Assembly (NCBI GenBank): GCA_037126765.1
Contig: JBBCBC010000021.1
Coordinates: 23,701,434 to 23,765,433, forward strand
Direction of reading: 5' to 3'
DNA length: 64,000 bases
DNA from: Stenogyne calaminthoides
Taxonomy: Eukaryota; Streptophyta; Magnoliopsida; Lamiales; Lamiaceae
In this document: one piece after another, positions 58,093-64,000 of the stretch
How the letters are laid out: every line of letters begins with the position of its first letter
Numbering within the stretch: position 1 is the first letter of the stretch
Translations under genes and position numbers: made by a program
The notes under the pieces: model-generated
Seen by the model: only the letters and a program-made list of their open reading frames with translations
Database searches by the model: none
Told to the model about the DNA's origin: nothing

Positions 58093-58660
58093 ATGTCTCA
58101 AGCAACTTTCATCTCCAAGAAAAAAGCTTGCATAACTTCATATTTGCTCGGTGGAAGCGAGGGTTGGCAACTTGACGTGCCCAACGCAAAGATTGGGGGA
58201 CCTTGCGGAATTGCTCAACTCGAACAAATCCGCACCCTAAGGACATTGATGGCCGCCATCGGCGAGTTATGCGAAAACAAGCGAAAATGAAAATCCTGGC
58301 GACCCTGCGCCCTGACTGAACAGAAAGCGGAGTAAGGGCAAGGTCAAATGCGAGGATCCTCACAGGGAGAAGTCTGCATGAGGACCATCGCTACGGATCT
58401 CCTTGAGAGGAGCGGGAAGCAAACTCCCGTGGGACCCATTGCACCCCAATCTATCGGTAGCAATCCGAGCGAGGCAAATCCCATCCTGACGTTTGTTACC
58501 GAAAGTTTTGATTTAATGGCCACCAAGCTCACGGATCCCCAGCGAGATCAACCTAGGCGATCGCACCATAGTCATGTTGAGCGAAAGATCCTATTAGGGA
58601 TCGATGGCAAAGCGGAACCCAAAACAAATAATATCGATGAAGGGCCAGGCCTAAGCGAAG
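58093..58660 (+). pseudogene. Gypsy gag N-terminal region, duplicate copy
   Basis: It starts with the same ten codons as 2260 but is frameshifted repeatedly, so no frame exceeds about 107 codons. Mismatches to copy 1 cluster at CTG, CAG and CCGG words. It ends at CGAAG (58656-58660). Confidence 0.65.
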
Positions 58661-61600
58661 TGTTGGGATAACATTTGTCGGGGATCTGTCGGGATGACCT
58701 CATAAACACAAATTTAAATTAACAATTATTACTAGCATGAATTTACTAAGTGAATTCAAATAATAATTACACCAACAACGACATAAAAATAAAATTCACG
58801 TAAAGAGTCCTAGCGTGCGGAAATTCTAGGAGTTTCGTAAACATACCGATTGGAGAGACAATGCGAGATGGGCCGAGGATTAAGTATCGGCTACCAACCA
58901 AAAGTCCTTGTCAAAGTATTCCCAAGTCCTCGCTCAATAACTTGGGTTGGGAGGTTTCTCCGATGAGCGATTTATAAAACAAAGGAAAAAATAAAATTGT
59001 TGCACCACCTTTGTGGATTTATAATATTTCGGCAAATGGAATTGGTGTGGGATGAATGAATTCATCCCCTATTTATAAAGGTAGGGTTCGAAATTTTGGG
59101 GTCCAAAATTAGGGTTTGGAAAGATCTTTTCTTGGTCTCGAAATCTTGAATATACCCAATATATTCTTCTTTCCATGTGTATTTTTCCACAAAAATCCAC
59201 ACCCTTATTTATCCCAAATTTCAAAAAATTACAAAAGAGTATTTTCAAGATTGGATCTTTCTTGAATTTATGAGATATTCTTGTATTCGAGAATACATAT
59301 ATTTTTCCATAAAATCTTTCCAAGAAAATCAAGAAAATCATTCTTCCTTTCTTATACAAGATTTTTTGAAAAATACTAATAAAGAGGCCAAGTGGGAGAT
59401 TTTCTTGAATTTATGAGATAATCTTGTATCAAAAATACTTATATCCTTTCCATAAAATCTTTTCAAGAAAAAATTATTCTCCCTCTTCTCTTCATTATTT
59501 TCGAAAAATACAAAAATATTAGGCAACAAAATTTATTTTATTTTAAGCACCTTTTATTTATTGGACTATAGTTGGGCTACTTGAGGGGCCTTTAGGAGAA
59601 TTAAGATGGACCTTCAATGGACTTACGAATTCGATATTAAGCCACAATATAATTGACCCATTAATATTAATTAATACCACTATATAATTAATATTGCACT
59701 ATCCAATCTTAACCCATATTACGGTAATATGGCTCGGTTATTATTTCCGTGTTTAAGATTATTTAGTCCACTAATTAATTAAGCCTTTGAAAAAAGCTTT
59801 ATATTAATTAATATCTTTATCCTTGGAGTAAGGGCGGACTCGGTTTTATTTTTATCCATCTGGGAAAATTAATTCCACTTGCAAGATTTGGTATGATAAA
59901 GGTTAAAGCCCCCAAGGGGACCAATCACGCAAGACTTTGCAAGCACACGATTCTCTGTATTAATCTTAGCAACCGTCGTACAATTAATATTATTGCCCAA
60001 GATATAGGGTATCGAAGTCTCAATGATTCTCTTCCCATTTATAAGTCAAAGCAATAATTACTAATCGCTTTGCGGTCCTTATTAAGTGACAAAGATTAAG
60101 AAATCAACAACCATTTTGAGGTCTAACTCTTCATCCCTTAAGTCGGTGCGAATGAGTTTATCCTCTCTGCAGTTATAACTTGACGAACATCGAATACCTT
60201 TAGTGTAATCTCTTGGTCAAGATAATGTTGGAAAATTAGGGTGTCGGGATCTATTCGAGATTATTTTTAAATACATATTTAAATTAAATAAATAATTACT
60301 AACATGCATTAATCTAAATCAATTCAACATAATAATTAAACAACATGCGTGCTGCGTAATTCCGTAAATCCTAAACATCTTGAACTAGGAGTTATGGGAT
60401 TACTAACCTCTTATAGAAACAACTTTTTAGGCGATGTATCGACCCAAGAGCCTTCCCAAATATATCGGCGTCCCACGAGCGTTATCCGTTGGGAGGATTT
60501 GCCACGAACAATTTTAATGGGAGAGAAATTAAATATTTTGCTACCACCTTTGTGGATTTCTAATATTTTCAACAAATGGAATTGCCCTTGGGAATGAAGA
60601 GCTCATCCACTATAAATAGGGAGGAGGTGGTGAAATTTTAGGTCAAAAAATATAAGGAAGAAAATATTTTCTTGGTCTCCAAGAAATCTTGAATATATCT
60701 TATATTATTTTTCTCCTTAATTAAATTTTCCATAAAAATTTCTTTCCCTCTTCTACCTATTAATTTTGAAAATTACAAGCCTAAAGGAGTCAAGATTTGA
60801 CTTCTTGAATTTATGGGATAATTATGTATTCTCTGATAATTATCTCTTTCCATAAAAATATCTACAAAAGAAAATCAATCTTTTTTCTTCCTTTTTTGGC
60901 CACAAATTTTTGAAAATATCTCTTGGAAATATAGCAAGAATACTTTCTTCAATCTCTCATTAATTGAACTTTATTTGGGGCTATTTGGGGGGCCTTTAGG
61001 AGAGTTAAGATTGGACCTTCAATGGACTATGAAGCTTTAATATTTTGGGCCAAATATTATTCAAGTCCATTAATATTAATTTACTCCACTATAAAATTAA
61101 TATTGAACTATCCATCTTAACCCATATTACGATTTCACATATAATATGGCTCGTTACGTTATTTCCAGCGTTTAAGATTATATTAGTCCATTAATTAATT
61201 AAGCCACTTGAACAAGCTTTATATTAATTAACATCTTTGTCCTTGGAGTAAAAACAGACTCAACATTATTATCCATACCGGAAATAAATTTTCACTTGCA
61301 AGATTTGGTATGATAAAGGATATGAGCCCACCAAGGGGACAAATCAAGCAAGACGTACTTGCACGCGATTCTCCATATTAAATGTCAGCAATCGTCATGT
61401 AATTAATAATATTGCCCAATATATAAGATATCGAATCGCATTGACTCTCTTCCCATCATAAATCAAAGCAATAGTTATTAATTTCACGATCTATTTAAGA
61501 GCGGAGATTAAGAAATAACGCTGCCGAGGTCTAATTCTTGTATATTGATACCAAAGAATTTGTCCTCCTGTGAGTCTCGGTCAGCGCACCTAAATCTTGT

Positions 61601-62204
61601 TAGTGTGATCTCTTGGTCAAGACAAGCCCAATCTGGGTCTCACACTTCAGCTGTTCATGATGGTTCGTTCATTTCCATCTGGGTTGTGAGTTTGTACTTA
61701 ATTACGAGGATATTAATTTGATCTTGGTGATGGGGTATCACCAAATTAACTACAGCGTATCGTCTTGTCTTATTGAGCAGGTTTTGCAATAAACATATAT
61801 AACATTCATTCATATTTAATGCAACAATGATTAAATAATTTATTTTAGTAAATAAATAAGAATCGGTTTGGTTATACAAAGTAAAAGCATACTTTTCAAA
61901 TTATACCCCCAATGAGACAAAAACCGAGACTTTACGTCAACTTATACGATAGGATGTTGAGTCTATCTAGGTTGTGAAACACGCACTAGTTTACAAGGGA
62001 ACGTTAACGTGATCTTACGTGATCGGTATCACCCGTTAACTACAATGTAACATGTGCTATTATATGAAACGATTTTGCAATAAATATATATAACATTCAA
62101 TCATATTTAAAAGCAAAAAGTGATACATAATTTATTCGATAAATAAGTGTTTAATACATAGGTTATACAAAATAAAAAGCATACTTTCACGTATAACCCC
62201 AACA
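58661..62204 (-). mobile_element. Outer solo LTR, duplicate copy
   Basis: Same insertion as 2858-6407, with the CGAAG flank on both sides. It is interrupted by the inner solo LTR. Confidence 0.85.
60226..61915 (-). mobile_element. Inner solo LTR, duplicate copy
   Basis: Same insertion as 4419-6115. Flanks GATAA (60221-60225) and GACAA (61916-61920). The LTR end reads CCCCAATGA where copy 1 has CCCCAACA. Confidence 0.8.
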
Positions 62205-62347
62205 CGAAAGTCCCCTCACCTCCACAATTTGAGAGAACTCCATCGCCTTTGCATATCTGCCGAACTCCATCACCTAGCCAACGGGAAAAAAACACACCAC
62301 CTCGCCCACATCACGACGAGGTCGCGGGGCAGAACAATTCTTGGTAG

Positions 62348-62872
62348 ATGGCTTCCATCATCCAGAATATCAAAGATCTCCAAGAGCAGATGGCTAACAG
62401 AAACAACATGCCTACCACCACCAGAATCCCTGTTTCACCACTCTCACCCATGGTCATGCTCGCCCCAATACAAATCAAGATCAACGCGAACTCCATTGCA
62501 CAGTACAACGACGACACCGACCCAATCAATCATGTAAGAAAGTATACTTCTTACATGAACTCAATGGGGGCAACAGATGCCACACAATGCAGACTCTTCC
62601 CACTCACTTTAGGTGACCAGGCCTACCGTTGGTTCAAGACCCTACCCCCGATCTCGGTGGAATCCTTCCGCCAGATGGCCCAGTTGTTCCTTACTCACTT
62701 TGCCTCATTGACCCCGCATAAAGGAACCAAACAGCGCCTGGCGAACATCTATCAGCACGAGGAGGAATCAGACCGAACATACATCGACTGTATCGACAGG
62801 CTCATCATGAAGGACGAACCGCTGGGAGACGAAGCCAAGGTCCTGGGGGTAGTCCACGGCCTAAAGAAATGA
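62348..62872 (+). pseudogene. Gypsy Gag core, duplicate copy
   Basis: All 174 codons, the preceding TAG and the closing TGA are the same as in 6547-7071. It is the cleanest part of the right copy. Confidence 0.85.
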
Positions 62873-62887
62873 ACCAAACTCTGGAAG

Positions 62888-64000
62888 ATGATGAACAAAG
62901 ATTACCCGACGAGCTACGCTAATTTCCGGCATCGGGCGGGCATTATGAGTACCAATGTCGAGATACTCGCATCTAGATTGGGTGAACAACAACCAAAAGC
63001 GAGGTGAAGAAATTTGAAGTCAAAAAACCGGATCGAAAAAAAAAAAACCATTCGGGAGGCTAGGCATAAACTTAGAGCCGGGGATATTCAAGCCGGTCGA
63101 CAATGCACTTTCGAGGTAAAGCTCTCGAAACTATGACAATGAAGCGCAAAACCCAGATTTTCCAATCAATTAAGGCGGACAACAACTCCCTTGACCATAG
63201 AAATGATCCGGGACACTTCCAAGCTTAACCCGAAAGAAGTTACGCAACTATCACAACACCATCAGACTGCACAATTGAACATTGCGCGACTGAGAGGGGA
63301 GCTCCGGAAGTTATATCTGAAGAAGGAAAATTGGACAAGTTTGTTAAGGCAAGGCAAAGAACCAGCAGTCGTCGACATGCACCCCCTCAGGGAATCAAAA
63401 CGACCAAGGCAGCGAGGTCGCAGATCTGGGAGGGTGCAAAAAATAAGTCATCCGCATGATTTGCCCGAGAGGGGGCACCTCGGAGGATTTTTCTCCGCGA
63501 CATCCTTATATAACCCGGCTTCAAAAGGCGAGATCGCGAGCTCGACGAAACGCGCGTACTAATCTGCCTCCCAATCAACACCATTGCCCCAAATCGTAAA
63601 CAACTCACCTTCACCAAGAAGACAAGGATGGAGTGGTCTACCTGGCCGGGATCCACTAGTGATCTCGGCCAGAATAATGGGGGCTCTGGTTCATCGTGAT
63701 CATAATGTCGACAACGGGGCTTTACGCAACTTCCTTTTCAAGAAGACACTGGATCAGCTCGGTGATTTTCACTCCTACGTCAAACCCTGCGAGGTAGGGA
63801 TCCGAGGGTTTGGGAATCAACCCGTCGAGGCATATGGAATGATTCATCTATCAGTAGAAATCACCTCAACTTTGAATGTCGAAGTGAAGGCCACCAGGCA
63901 GCTAGACTTTGTGATCATCGACATCCCCTCAAATTTCAACGCGTTTCTTTGGCGAACCCATTCGAGGCATGAGTTAAAGGCGTGACCTCGTCATTTTTCT
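62888..64000 (+). pseudogene. Gypsy Gag C-terminus and protease, duplicate copy
   Basis: It follows copy 1 but shifts frame from about 62995. The knuckle near 63240-63290 is destroyed, while 63584-63985 keeps a protease frame with DNGALRNFLF in place of the copy 1 DNGAFCNFLF. It is cut by the window end. Confidence 0.75.

Larger units (their letters stand above)
55845..64000 (+). repeat. Right copy of the 8.2-kb direct duplication
   Basis: Colinear with 1-8194 with many small differences, but nearly perfect in two blocks (about 62292-62997 and 63728-63943). It runs off the right end of the window. Confidence 0.95.

Noticed and set aside
1..64000. tRNA or rRNA genes
   Set aside because: No cloverleaf or rRNA signature was noticed by eye; the Met-tRNA-like 12-mers are retrotransposon primer sites.

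Overview
This is a transposon-dense stretch of plant nuclear DNA, most likely from a eudicot. It is AT-rich and eukaryotic, and is dominated by LTR retrotransposons of the Ty3/Gypsy and Ty1/Copia superfamilies, with plant initiator-Met-tRNA primer sites and a Stowaway-type MITE. The only recognisable host-gene sequence is a damaged pantoate--beta-alanine ligase fragment. There is no bacterial-style operon or CRISPR array. A gap of exactly 500 N (43157-43656) shows the window is a scaffold of at least two contigs.

Left contig (1-43156). Unique-looking AT-rich DNA with a MITE (1-1477) is followed by one Gypsy element of the Tat/Ogre/Retand type on the + strand. Its 5' LTR is 1478-2124 and its gag, protease, reverse transcriptase (RT), RNase H and integrase are spread over 2260-33159. 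A 3' tandem-repeat array (33439-34100) and a 3' region run to 35677. The element is broken open four times: by two solo LTRs, one inside the other (2858-6407, containing 4419-6115); by a minus-strand Copia element (9173-29013, target duplication GAATG); and by a further solo LTR (29136-30733, target duplication CATCT). The minus Copia element was itself hit twice. A second Copia element of the same family, in opposite orientation, sits in its 5' LTR (20151-28680, target duplication CATCA), and an LTR-only element sits in its integrase (12078-15408). The Gypsy 3' end is cut by a truncated Copia LTR (35678-36986), followed by a long, poorly coding element (36992 to the gap).

Right contig (43657-64000). 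First comes lower-copy DNA with the ligase fragment (43905-44474, minus), small dispersed repeats and two possible first exons. A compact gag-only Gypsy-like element follows (51265-53869, minus), then AT-rich DNA with a foldback element (55347-55767). Last is an 8.2-kb second copy (55845-64000) of the first 8.2 kb of the window, including the MITE, the Gypsy 5' LTR and both nested solo LTRs.

No intact protein-coding host gene was found. The most informative signals are the reconstructable nesting order with exact target duplications, the duplication across the gap with its error-like mismatch pattern, the LTR-only element with a duplicated primer site, and a near-contiguous 1.5-kb inverted LTR pair that could fold into a long hairpin RNA.
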